Source of the DNA: Thermococcales archaeon 44_46
GTDB lineage: Archaea; Methanobacteriota_B; Thermococci; Thermococcales; Thermococcaceae
DNA: 17,435 nucleotides
Assembly (NCBI GenBank): GCA_001507935.1
Contig: LGET01000008.1
Location: forward strand, 1 to 17,435
Reading direction: 5' to 3'
The notes below the pieces were generated by a model that worked only from the letters and a program-made list of their open reading frames with translations, was not told the DNA's origin and searched no databases. Shown piece by piece: positions 1 through 6,713 of the stretch (position 1 is the first letter of the stretch; each line of letters starts with the position of its first letter). The position numbers were made by a program, and so were the translations under genes.

Positions 1-533
1 CCGTGTGCATGGGCATGGTCTGCACTCGCTATGAAGGCTACCCTCCTTTCGTATTCCTCAAGTACTTCTCCCACCACTTCACCAAATTTAACAAGCGTCT
101 CCCTTGAAACATGCCTTGCAGGTGTTAAGAGCACTATCTGCCTCTTTTCCAGAAATTGGAGGGGTATGAGCTCTCCCCACGTCAGGGGGAAGCGGGAGTA
201 CTCCCCGCTCAGCGAAGCAAAGTTTATGTCAACTACCGGCAAATCTTTAGCCTTTGCTTCTAGGTATATTTTCCTAGCGAGCTCTTTATCCGTTTTATAC
301 TCTCCCGGAAGCTGAACTCCAGCAAAGCCAAGCCACGAGATTAAATTTTCAGCCATTATAACCCCAAGGGCTTCGCTCATGCGGACGTTGTGGGGGCTTA
401 TGAGAACGTAAACATCTGCCCTTGAAAGTTCTCTGCCAATCTCTTTGAGGGCTTCTGCAAGCTTTCCCGTTTCCTCATCTTCCGGATTGAGAACGGGGTT
501 TCCATGGGGCATCATAGCGGCACTAATTAACAT
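1..533 (-). CDS. LigB-type extradiol dioxygenase-like protein (3' part off the window)
   Basis: This gene is cut by the left edge: 177 codons are visible from an ATG and no stop is reached. The ATG lies 4 nt after the threonine synthase stop, with a GGTGGTGAT ribosome site overlapping that gene's end, so the two are probably co-translated. The protein resembles the class III (LigB) extradiol dioxygenase superfamily. It has an N-terminal MPHG segment (His10), a SPHN segment (His48), and a C-terminal IASADHAHAH segment (His173, 175, 177), all places where this family keeps metal-binding or catalytic histidines. The usual DHG-x-x-x-PL segment reads LTWGELIPL here (about 118-125), so the aspartate-histidine pair is missing. 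Family members open aromatic rings with Fe(II), but many archaeal ones are uncharacterised, and this one may have a different substrate. Superfamily assignment is fairly secure; activity is not. Confidence 0.75.
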   Translation of the reverse strand, partial: MLISAAMMPHGNPVLNPEDEETGKLAEALKEIGRELSRADVYVLISPHNVRMSEALGVIMAENLISWLGFAGVQLPGEYKTDKELARKIYLEAKAKDLPVVDINFASLSGEYSRFPLTWGELIPLQFLEKRQIVLLTPARHVSRETLVKFGEVVGEVLEEYERRVAFIASADHAHAH

Positions 534-537
534 TGCA

Positions 538-1689
538 TCACCACCTAAAACATTCCTCAAGGAATTCTAAAGAGCATTCCTCCACTTTTGGAGCTTCAAC
601 ATGGCTTAAAGTCTTCAATCCAGCCCCTGTGAGAATACTCACTACTCTTGAGTTCTCCTCGATTATCCCCTTTTCCCTTAACTTTCTTATAGCGGCTATC
701 CCTGTTGCAGATGCAGGCTGGACGAATAAACCTTCTCTACCAAGCTCCTCCTGAGCTTTTAAGGTTTCTTCATCTCTAACGGCAACGCACAGTCCATTAA
801 GCTTCCTCAAAAGTCTTAGAACAGCGTTTCCGCTCGGCGGGTAGGGGTTTTCTATGGCATGTGCTATGGTATGCGGATTCTCAAACCTCTCTATTTTTTC
901 TTTTCCATTATTGAAAGCTTTGCATATTGGAGAACATCCTTCCGCCTGAACCGCCACAAAACGGGGAAGCTTCTCAATTAATCCGCTCTCCTTTAGCTCA
1001 AGGAACCCCTTCACGATTCCCCTGAAAAGACCCCCCGAAGATGTAGGAATAACAACGTAATCTGGAGTTATTTCCTCAATTATTTCGAAGCTTATACTCT
1101 TATAACCCTCAATCCTAAAGGGATCGTCCGAGTTTATGAAGTATATGTCCTTTCTCTGTCCGATTTCAAGGCTTTTGTAGTAGAGCTCCCCGTAATCTCC
1201 ATGGACTTTAATTACCCTAGCCCCATAAGGTGCAAGAGCTTTAAGCTTCTCTTTCGCTATCGTTGAAGATACAAGAATGTAAGTTTCGAGCTCTGCTCTT
1301 GCTCCGTAGGCGGCAACGCTTGCCGCCATGTTGCCCGTCGAAACAGTGCCGATTTTCTTAAACCCCAGCTGAAGAGCCCTGTGAATGCCGAGATAAGTTC
1401 CCCTATCCTTAAAGCTCCACGTGGGATTTGTGGTTTCGTTTTTAAGGTACAGCTTAACCCCAAGCTCCTTCGAGAGCTTTTTTGCCTTTATCAGCGGAGT
1501 ATCCCCCTCTCCAAGACTTAACTCGGGTTTGAGCTCAAATGGGAAAAATCCAGAGAATCTCTCCCAAACTCTTCTCCCTATTCCTGGGACGCTCTTGAAA
1601 AGTTCAAGCTCTAAAGGCTCTCCACATTCACACCTCTGATAGGGCTTTCTCAGAGAGTACTCTCTCCCGCATGCAGTACATTTCAGCAT
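538..1689 (-). CDS. thrC: Threonine synthase
   Basis: This is a fold-type II PLP enzyme of 383 residues, expected to convert O-phospho-L-homoserine to L-threonine in the cytoplasm. The N-terminus carries a small zinc-ribbon-like knuckle (Cys4, Cys7, Cys20, Cys22), common in archaeal threonine synthases. The PLP lysine is Lys94 in the SFKDRG motif. It is followed by STGN at about 117-120 and by a glycine-rich phosphate loop TSSGG at about 216-220. An in-frame ATG 27 nt upstream (position 1716) is open, but I chose the inner ATG because GGAGGTGA precedes it by 5 nt and it starts directly at the zinc knuckle. It lies 23 nt downstream of the agmatinase-family gene and 4 nt before the LigB-like gene, inside a minus-strand operon. 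A cysteate synthase or another threonine-synthase-like role is possible but less likely. Confidence 0.9.
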   Translation of the reverse strand: MLKCTACGREYSLRKPYQRCECGEPLELELFKSVPGIGRRVWERFSGFFPFELKPELSLGEGDTPLIKAKKLSKELGVKLYLKNETTNPTWSFKDRGTYLGIHRALQLGFKKIGTVSTGNMAASVAAYGARAELETYILVSSTIAKEKLKALAPYGARVIKVHGDYGELYYKSLEIGQRKDIYFINSDDPFRIEGYKSISFEIIEEITPDYVVIPTSSGGLFRGIVKGFLELKESGLIEKLPRFVAVQAEGCSPICKAFNNGKEKIERFENPHTIAHAIENPYPPSGNAVLRLLRKLNGLCVAVRDEETLKAQEELGREGLFVQPASATGIAAIRKLREKGIIEENSRVVSILTGAGLKTLSHVEAPKVEECSLEFLEECFRW

Positions 1690-1712
1690 GAATTCACCTC
1701 CACCATGCACCG

Positions 1713-2549
1713 TCATTTGGTTTTTGCGGCTTTCCCCAGAACTTCCCTTATTATCTTTGCAGCAGCAAAGGCGCTTATCCCTTTATAATCGTAGTTTGGA
1801 TTGAGTTCAACAATGTCAAGGGCAACAATTTCTGCATTTAGAGACTTTATTACTTCCACGAGCTCCCTAGTACTCAATCCGCCGGGCTCAGGATTTCCAA
1901 CTCCGGGAGCAAAAGCCGGATCAAGGACATCCATATCAAAGGAAAGGTAAGCCCTTTCAAAAGGAATATCGACTTTTGGAGAACGGTATATCTCCGATGC
2001 GCTTACAATCCTTATTCCATGTTCTTCTGCAAATTTAACCTGTTCTCTTGTGGGTGCTCTAACTCCAATTTGAACTACATTTCCCCCTTTTACAAAGCCT
2101 TCCTCTACAAGTCTTCTCACGGTGCACGCATGAGAGTATTTGTCTCCTTCGTATTCAGCATAGAGATCTGGATGAGCGTCAAAGTAAATTAAACCAAAAT
2201 CCTCGCCTGAGACCTCCTTAATCGCCTTAAACGTTGCATATGTTATGGAATGATCCCCTCCCAGAAAGAGAAAGAGTTCCCCACTGTAATGCTCCTTAAC
2301 TGTTTTGTTGACCTTTTCAACCAGCTCCCTAAAAGTATCTGCGTTGATATCACCCAAATCTTTGTAGCTCCAGTGTTCGGCCAGATTGATTAGTAATTCA
2401 TTAAAGCTGTTGTATAGTTCTTCGGATGTAGCCTCCCTTATTGCCCTTGGGCCTTCAGCGCAGCCTCTTCTAAAGGAAGATGAGTTGTCCCATAGAATTC
2501 CAAGGAGGTAGAGATTAGGTTTCTCCGAGTGTGGAATCCCAAAAAGCAT
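1713..2549 (-). CDS. speB: Agmatinase / aminopropylagmatine ureohydrolase
   Basis: This 278-residue ureohydrolase belongs to the arginase/agmatinase family. All binuclear manganese ligand motifs are present: GGDH (His100), DAHPD (Asp124, His126, Asp128) and DMDVLDP (Asp205, Asp207). It hydrolyses a guanidino group to urea plus an amine. In Thermococcales the characterised relative (TK0882 of T. kodakarensis, from memory) acts on N1-aminopropylagmatine to give spermidine, so a polyamine role is the best inference; arginase or formimidoylglutamase activity cannot be excluded from motifs. The ATG is directly adjacent to the stop of the upstream MetRS-beta gene (no gap), indicating translational coupling. 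Length is typical for archaeal members. Confidence 0.88.
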   Translation of the reverse strand: MLFGIPHSEKPNLYLLGILWDNSSSFRRGCAEGPRAIREATSEELYNSFNELLINLAEHWSYKDLGDINADTFRELVEKVNKTVKEHYSGELFLFLGGDHSITYATFKAIKEVSGEDFGLIYFDAHPDLYAEYEGDKYSHACTVRRLVEEGFVKGGNVVQIGVRAPTREQVKFAEEHGIRIVSASEIYRSPKVDIPFERAYLSFDMDVLDPAFAPGVGNPEPGGLSTRELVEVIKSLNAEIVALDIVELNPNYDYKGISAFAAAKIIREVLGKAAKTK

Positions 2550-2879
2550 CTACCACACCTTCGTTCCTACGGGAACTTCATCTGGAACCGGGAGAAGGTA
2601 AACCTTTCCGTCCTCGCTCTCGGCAACTATCAGCATCCCCTGACTTTCAACGCCCGAAAGCTTCTTGGGCTTCAGGTTTAAAACGAAGATAAACTTCTTC
2701 CTTTCAAGCTCCTCAGGAGAGTATTGGTCGGCTAAACCGGTTATTATAGTCCTCTGCTCACTTCCGAAGTCCACTTCGAGTTTTATGAGCTTGTTGGTTC
2801 TCTTCAGCTTTTCAGCCTTCTTAACGAGGCCCACTCTAAGGTCAAACTTCCAGAATTCATTGACGTCGTAAAGTTCCAT
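2550..2879 (-). CDS. metG2: MetRS beta-subunit-type tRNA-binding protein
   Basis: This small protein (109 residues) is a free-standing OB-fold tRNA-binding domain of the EMAPII/Trbp111/MetRS C-terminal type. The sequence shows the family's early FDLRVG segment, a central ITGLADQYSPEEL segment, and the late GVESQGMLIVAE segment near the C-terminus. Such proteins either supply the tRNA-binding/dimerisation module of methionyl-tRNA synthetase in trans or act as CsaA-like general tRNA binders. I chose the ATG that gives MELYDVNEF because GGTGG lies 5 nt before it; an in-frame GTG 12 nt upstream overlaps that ribosome site. The preceding MFS gene ends 34 nt upstream, and a TATA-like element overlaps that stop, so this gene may have its own promoter as well as read-through. 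Confidence 0.85.
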   Translation of the reverse strand: MELYDVNEFWKFDLRVGLVKKAEKLKRTNKLIKLEVDFGSEQRTIITGLADQYSPEELERKKFIFVLNLKPKKLSGVESQGMLIVAESEDGKVYLLPVPDEVPVGTKVW

Positions 2880-2904
2880 AGGTTCCACCACAAAAAATTG
2901 GAGA

Positions 2905-2920
2905 GGCAGATATTTAGACT
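2905..2920 (-). promoter_or_regulatory. Possible internal promoter for the MetRS-beta/agmatinase/thrC unit
   Basis: On the minus strand, CTAAATATC at 2917-2909 overlaps the stop of the MFS gene and sits about 30-38 nt before the MetRS-beta ATG. A transcript starting about 25 nt downstream would carry a very short leader that still holds the GGTGG ribosome site. The TATA match is imperfect and there is no strong BRE, so this is tentative. Confidence 0.35.
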
Positions 2921-4227
2921 TTGTGCCGAGAGCGGGCGGTTACATCAAACCTCATGAGGGTAAAAATGCTGAGAAGTATCAAAAGAGATGCAAGAAGGAA
3001 GTCTGTAAAGAATCCACCTGCTTTCACGATAAATCCACTCAATATACTTCCGATGATAGCACCAATAGAACTTATCAGGTTATAAAAGCCCATCATCGCT
3101 CCCTGCTCTTTTTCCTTCGCAAGCTTGGAGATCATTGAAGTCGTTGATATGCCTATGTATGCCCATGAATAGCCAGCCAGTGCGTAAGAAATGAATGCAC
3201 AGATTTTGAACACTGCTCCACTTTGGAATAAGCCGAGTAAAACAAGGGAAAACCCAAAGCTCCTTATGCTCAATCCCCTAATGAGGGAGGCTTTTCCACC
3301 TCTTCTCTCGGTGTGTATTCCGGCTTTCATATACATGTAGGCTGATATTGATGAGTTTAGAACAGCAGCTAGGTATATCTCGGGCGTGCTAATATTGCGG
3401 GATTTTAGCAGTACCGGGAACTGTGAAAAATACAACATCGCCCCTACCCAGAAGAGGATTGAGGCAAGATAAAACTCCTTAAACTCCAAAAATCTTGTGA
3501 GGGCCCGCTTGTTGTACTCGGGCAGGTGAATCATGATGTTGGGCAGATACCTAAACTTTTCGACAATGTAGTTTGCATAAACTCCAAGGCTTTTTCTCTC
3601 AACCCTAAACGGGGCCTCTTGAATCCACTTAACTCCCAAAACAATCGAAGGAATATTAACAACAGCAAAAACCACAAGAAGTTGTCTAATACTTAGAAAA
3701 TAAGCTAGGAAAAACCCCAGAATAAGCCCCACAACCCATGCCCATCCACCTATCTCGTTGAACTTCGCAATCCCGTAGTCGAGTTGCTTTTTCTTTAGGA
3801 CTCTTGCAATAAGTATAACCGGAATTGGAATTGTAGCTGCGATGAAGAAAGAATACAGAAAGTTGAGGACCATTAGCTGAGTAATGCTCCTTGAAAACGC
3901 CATTAGAAACGAGAACAAAGATGTTCCGATAAAGCCCAGTATCAAAAAAGGTTTTCTTTTAAGCATTTTATCTGAGAGCTTTCCCCAAAATACTCCCCCT
4001 ATCATTGAGGCAATGCTTCCAATAGCGTTAATTACTCCTACTTCCTGAGCAGATCCACCTGCTTCTAAAGTTAAGAGGGGTATCAGTGTAGAGGTACCAC
4101 CTGTTGAAACCTTGAAGGGGACAAATGCGTAAAACCATCTAATCTTGGACTTCTTTGTGTAGGCAAATAGGGCTGAATCTTCGATGGCTCTTAGGGATGC
4201 ATTCTCCCTCTTCCGAGAAGCCTTCAT
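2914..4227 (-). CDS. MFS family transporter
   Basis: This 437-residue integral membrane protein has about twelve hydrophobic segments, in keeping with the major facilitator superfamily. After a charged cytoplasmic N-tail of about 30 residues, the loop between segments 2 and 3 carries an MFS motif-A-like sequence, WGKLSDKMLKRK (81-92). A long charged loop at about 205-245 separates the two halves, as is usual. The substrate cannot be inferred; drug/H+ antiporter-like and sugar-efflux branches are both possible. I chose the ATG with GGTG 6 nt before it; an in-frame GTG 9 nt upstream overlaps that ribosome site. The gene lies 42 nt downstream of the acidic mini-protein gene with no clear promoter in the gap, so the two are probably co-transcribed. 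Confidence 0.85.
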   Translation of the reverse strand: MKASRKRENASLRAIEDSALFAYTKKSKIRWFYAFVPFKVSTGGTSTLIPLLTLEAGGSAQEVGVINAIGSIASMIGGVFWGKLSDKMLKRKPFLILGFIGTSLFSFLMAFSRSITQLMVLNFLYSFFIAATIPIPVILIARVLKKKQLDYGIAKFNEIGGWAWVVGLILGFFLAYFLSIRQLLVVFAVVNIPSIVLGVKWIQEAPFRVERKSLGVYANYIVEKFRYLPNIMIHLPEYNKRALTRFLEFKEFYLASILFWVGAMLYFSQFPVLLKSRNISTPEIYLAAVLNSSISAYMYMKAGIHTERRGGKASLIRGLSIRSFGFSLVLLGLFQSGAVFKICAFISYALAGYSWAYIGISTTSMISKLAKEKEQGAMMGFYNLISSIGAIIGSILSGFIVKAGGFFTDFLLASLLILLSIFTLMRFDVTARSRHKV

Positions 4228-4269
4228 TGGGGACACCTTAAAGTAATGAAAGAAGAAGAGAAGAGCAGT

Positions 4270-4431
4270 TCACCAGTCTTCATCTTCGTCCCAGTCTTCC
4301 TCCTCCCATTCCTCTTCATCCCAATCTTCTTCGAACTCTTCATCGAATTCCTCATCAAACTCTTCTTCCTCTTCTACCAATGGCTCCTCCTCGTAGTCCT
4401 CTACCTTCTTCTTTTTCTTTGGGGGTTGCAT
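4270..4431 (-). CDS. Hyper-acidic 53-residue mini-protein
   Basis: This small gene begins at an ATG with a strong GGAGGTG ribosome site 6 nt upstream and ends 42 nt before the MFS start. The N-terminus is MQPPKKKKKVEDY. The remainder is almost entirely Glu and Asp, punctuated by aromatics, with repeated short DEEF, EEDW and EEEW-like units, and it ends in DEDEDW. There is no signal peptide, cysteine or recognisable fold; it is probably intrinsically disordered. The charge pattern (lysine patch, then an acidic tail with regularly spaced Trp/Phe) resembles tails that mimic nucleic acid or bind basic proteins, but no function is known to me. Promoter, leader hairpin and ribosome site all support a real gene. 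The opposite strand is also open here but gives only low-complexity hydrophobic sequence. Confidence 0.75.
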   Translation of the reverse strand: MQPPKKKKKVEDYEEEPLVEEEEEFDEEFDEEFEEDWDEEEWEEEDWDEDEDW

Positions 4432-4444
4432 ATTTGACACCTCC

Positions 4445-4460
4445 CGCCCCTCTCGGGGCG
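4445..4460 (-). promoter_or_regulatory. 5'-leader hairpin with GAGA tetraloop
   Basis: Read on the minus strand, CGCCCC-GAGA-GGGGCG forms a perfect 6-bp GC-only stem closed by a GNRA-type tetraloop. It ends directly against the GGAGGTG ribosome site of the acidic mini-protein. With the TATA box at 4490-4481 the transcript would begin almost exactly at the base of this stem, so the hairpin would be the very 5' end of the mRNA. It could protect the 5' end or modulate ribosome access. Confidence 0.55.
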
Positions 4461-4480
4461 TTATATACAGAAATCATGGG

Positions 4481-4497
4481 TTTATAAACTTTTCGTC
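4481..4497 (-). promoter_or_regulatory. Promoter for the acidic mini-protein/MFS unit
   Basis: On the minus strand, CGAAAAGTTTATAAA provides a purine-rich BRE followed by a TTTATAAA TATA box at 4488-4481. The expected start about 25 nt downstream is near 4460, giving a leader of about 29 nt. A second, weaker box, GTATATAAC, lies at 4469-4461, but would start transcripts inside the ribosome site. Confidence 0.6.
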
Positions 4498-4577
4498 ATG
4501 GTTTCTCGGTTCTCATTCAAGATCTAAAAATATTAGGGCTGTATAACAATGTTAATTAGATATAACCGCCATACCTG

Positions 4578-4594
4578 GGAGAAAGGTTTATATA
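4578..4594 (+). promoter_or_regulatory. Promoter of the PLP-enzyme/DUF1611/PP-loop/GNAT operon
   Basis: GGAGAAAGG directly followed by TTTATATA (4587-4594) is a textbook Thermococcales BRE plus TATA box. The predicted start, about 22-25 nt downstream of the box centre, falls at 4612-4616. That gives a leader of about 97 nt before the first gene, unusually long for this group. The leader holds a 10-codon open frame and a palindrome, listed separately. Confidence 0.75.
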
Positions 4595-4612
4595 CCCTTA
4601 ACCAACTTTAGA

Positions 4613-4645
4613 ATGGCTAATATCCATAATACAAGGGCTGAATAA
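4613..4645 (+). other. Possible leaderless upstream mini-ORF (10 codons)
   Basis: The sequence MANIHNTRAE followed by TAA starts almost exactly where the strong TATA box predicts transcription to begin, so it could be translated leaderlessly. It shows no amino acid bias that would suggest classical attenuation. It may be chance; I record it because of its position. Confidence 0.25.
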
Positions 4646-4665
4646 GCGTAGAGTGTAAAAATCCA

Positions 4666-4683
4666 AATTTGAGCCCTCAAATT
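4666..4683. promoter_or_regulatory. Perfect 8-bp inverted repeat in the operon leader
   Basis: AATTTGAG and CTCAAATT flank a 2-nt spacer (CC), about 55-70 nt downstream of the predicted start and 27 nt before the first gene's ATG. As DNA it has the size of a dimeric repressor operator; as RNA it would be a weak AU-rich stem with almost no loop. An operator is therefore the likelier reading. Confidence 0.45.
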
Positions 4684-4710
4684 CAAAAATAGGCGGATTT
4701 GGTGTGGGAA

Positions 4711-5613
4711 ATGGAGACAGAACAGGACTCCGATGAATCCCCCCTATTAAGGGCAACAAGCCTAGAAGAGAAATTAGGGATTTCGAAAATCTATCTAAAA
4801 CTAGAAGCAGCAAATCCAACAAAAACACACAAAGACAGGATCGCAAAGGCACACGTTAAACAGGCAAAAGCCCTCGGCTTTTCTGGGATTACTGTGGGAA
4901 CCTGTGGTAATTACGGGACATCTATAGCATATTTTGCAGAAAAAGAGGGACTAAGAGCCGTGATCTTTATTCCAAGGCACTATGAAAACTCAAGAGTAGA
5001 TGAGATGAAAATGCATGGGGCAGAGGTTATATTCGTAGACGGGCCATACGAGTCAGCAGTCTTTATGAGCAAAACTTTTGCAGCAGCTATGAATTATTAC
5101 GATGCAAACCCGGGATCGCAACCCATGATAGATTACGAAGCTTATTCCCTCATTTCAAAAGAAATTCTCAAAGAAATTGGGCCATATGCAGTCTTTGTTC
5201 CCGTAGGAAACGGTTCCACTCTAGTGGGGGTTTACTATGGTTTCAAAAAATATGGAAAGATGCCAAAAATCATTGGAGTTACAACAAGCTACGGAAATCA
5301 AATACTGAACGCATTTTATACCGGTAGTATGGAAGAAGTTAGAGACTTCGTTGAAACTAAGCTCAACGAGCCTCTTGTTTCCTCGGTATCCTTTGATCTT
5401 CAAAACGCACTTGAAGCTGTAAAAGCATCGAAAGGGTATGTTTTTGGTTTTGCCGATGATACAGCCTTAAAATATGCCAAGATTTTGGAAATGAGTGAGA
5501 GGATAAAGGTTCTCCCAGCCTCTGCCCTAACTTTAGCCGGGCTTGTTAAGTTTGTTAGAAAATTCGGTGTAAATAACGAGAATTTCGTCCTGCTCCTTAC
5601 TGGAGGGGTTTGA
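4711..5613 (+). CDS. Threonine-synthase-like PLP-dependent enzyme
   Basis: This 300-residue fold-type II PLP enzyme is a distant paralogue of the threonine synthase in the same window. It lacks the N-terminal zinc ribbon and starts almost directly at the substrate segment DESPLLRATSL. The PLP lysine is Lys41 in THKDRIA (His replaces the usual Phe of SFKDR). It is followed by TCGNYGTS (64-71), a phosphate loop VGNGST (165-170), and a C-terminal LLTGG. The family does beta- or gamma-elimination/replacement on amino acids; the true substrate is unknown. An in-frame TTG and GTG lie just upstream, but GGTG ends 6 nt before the ATG used here. It is the first gene of a four-gene operon and ends 2 nt before the DUF1611 gene, suggesting that its product is handed to the downstream enzymes. 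Confidence 0.82.
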   Translation: METEQDSDESPLLRATSLEEKLGISKIYLKLEAANPTKTHKDRIAKAHVKQAKALGFSGITVGTCGNYGTSIAYFAEKEGLRAVIFIPRHYENSRVDEMKMHGAEVIFVDGPYESAVFMSKTFAAAMNYYDANPGSQPMIDYEAYSLISKEILKEIGPYAVFVPVGNGSTLVGVYYGFKKYGKMPKIIGVTTSYGNQILNAFYTGSMEEVRDFVETKLNEPLVSSVSFDLQNALEAVKASKGYVFGFADDTALKYAKILEMSERIKVLPASALTLAGLVKFVRKFGVNNENFVLLLTGGV

Positions 5614-5615
5614 AA

Positions 5616-6713
5616 ATGAAGAAAGCCTTGATTCTTGCGGAAGGAAGGTACAAAACGACCGATGGAAAGACTGCCCATGGGTTGGTTAGATACTCTAAGA
5701 GATTTAAGATTGTGGGGGTAATAGATTCCACTTTGGCTGGAAAGGACGCTGGAGAAGTCTTGGATGGAATACCCCGCAACATTCCCATCTACGGAAGCTT
5801 TGAGGAAGCAGTTGCAGAGAATCCCGATGTTAAGTACCTCATAATTGGAGTAGCAACCCCTGGTGGATATTTGCCTCCGCTCTACAGGGAGATTACAAAA
5901 AAGGCAATAAAAAGAGGGATGAACATAGTTAACGGTCTCCACAACTTCCTCAGCGACGATCCCGAATTTTCTCGCTTAGCCAAAAGGTACAAGGTTCAGC
6001 TGATAGATGTAAGGAAGATATACAGAGACCTAAAAATTCCTTTCACAGGAAAAATTGAGGAAGTCAAGGCCATAAAAGTTGCCGTACTGGGGACTGATGG
6101 TGCAATAGGCAAAAGAACCACCGCAATAATGCTTCATGAGGCATTCAAGCACTTTGGAAAGAAGAGCGTTTTTGTGGCAATGGGACAAACAGGGTGGATG
6201 CAAGGGGCAAAATACTGCATAGTAATGGACTCAATAATAAACGACTTCGTTGCAGGGGCTATCGAGGACGTTATCTGGAGAGCTTGGAAAGAAGAAAACC
6301 CCGATGTTATTGTGACACATGGAGAAGGTTCCCTCCTCCATCCAGCTTACCCAGGTGGATTTGAATTAATAGCCTCTGGAAGACCGGATTATATTGTGCT
6401 CCAGCATGCTCCAGCAAGAAAATTCTTCGATGACTTCCCTCAGTACGAGATTCCACCCTTGGAGAAGTACATACAGCTGATTGAACTCCTCTCCGGTAAA
6501 AAACCGATAGCTATCACAATAAACTCTGAAAGACTCACGAAGGAAGAGGCTCTCCAAAAAGCAAGAGAGATAGAGACAACATATGGGATTCTAACAAGGG
6601 TTCCTCTATATGAAGGTGTCGAAGACATAGTTAAGGCAATTCTCGAAGACGCAGGACACTTAAAAGCAGTGGCCCAGCAAGAGGTGACTGCAAATGCCTC
6701 TCAAGTGCTTTGA
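5616..6713 (+). CDS. DUF1611 (COG3367/DgcN-like) P-loop protein
   Basis: This 365-residue protein has the two-part layout of the DUF1611 family. A Rossmann-like N-terminal half (about 1-140) ends with LIDVRK. A P-loop half follows, with GTDGAIGKRTT (159-169), a GQTGWMQG segment (190-197), IINDFVAGAIED (207-218), and HGEGSLLHPAY (235-245). The family was long annotated as NAD-dependent epimerase/dehydratase. From memory, one bacterial member (DgcN) is a D-glutamate N-acetyltransferase, so old labels should be read with care. The Walker-type loop suggests nucleotide or CoA binding. The ATG follows GGAGGGG with 7 nt spacing and lies 2 nt after the PLP-enzyme stop. Its 3' end overlaps the PP-loop gene by 20 nt. 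Precise activity is unknown; acylation of an amino acid made by the first enzyme is a reasonable guess. Confidence 0.82.
   Translation: MKKALILAEGRYKTTDGKTAHGLVRYSKRFKIVGVIDSTLAGKDAGEVLDGIPRNIPIYGSFEEAVAENPDVKYLIIGVATPGGYLPPLYREITKKAIKRGMNIVNGLHNFLSDDPEFSRLAKRYKVQLIDVRKIYRDLKIPFTGKIEEVKAIKVAVLGTDGAIGKRTTAIMLHEAFKHFGKKSVFVAMGQTGWMQGAKYCIVMDSIINDFVAGAIEDVIWRAWKEENPDVIVTHGEGSLLHPAYPGGFELIASGRPDYIVLQHAPARKFFDDFPQYEIPPLEKYIQLIELLSGKKPIAITINSERLTKEEALQKAREIETTYGILTRVPLYEGVEDIVKAILEDAGHLKAVAQQEVTANASQVL

Noticed and set aside
4246..4437. Plus-strand 63-codon hydrophobic frame
   Set aside because: It is the antisense of the acidic mini-protein: GAA/GAG/GAT codons read backwards give Phe/Leu/Ile-rich sequence. 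It has no ribosome site, and the promoter signals are on the minus strand.
5400..5942. Minus-strand 180-codon frame opposite the PLP and DUF1611 genes
   Set aside because: It spans the junction of two clearly coding genes on the other strand, has no ribosome site, and its composition is that of an antisense shadow.
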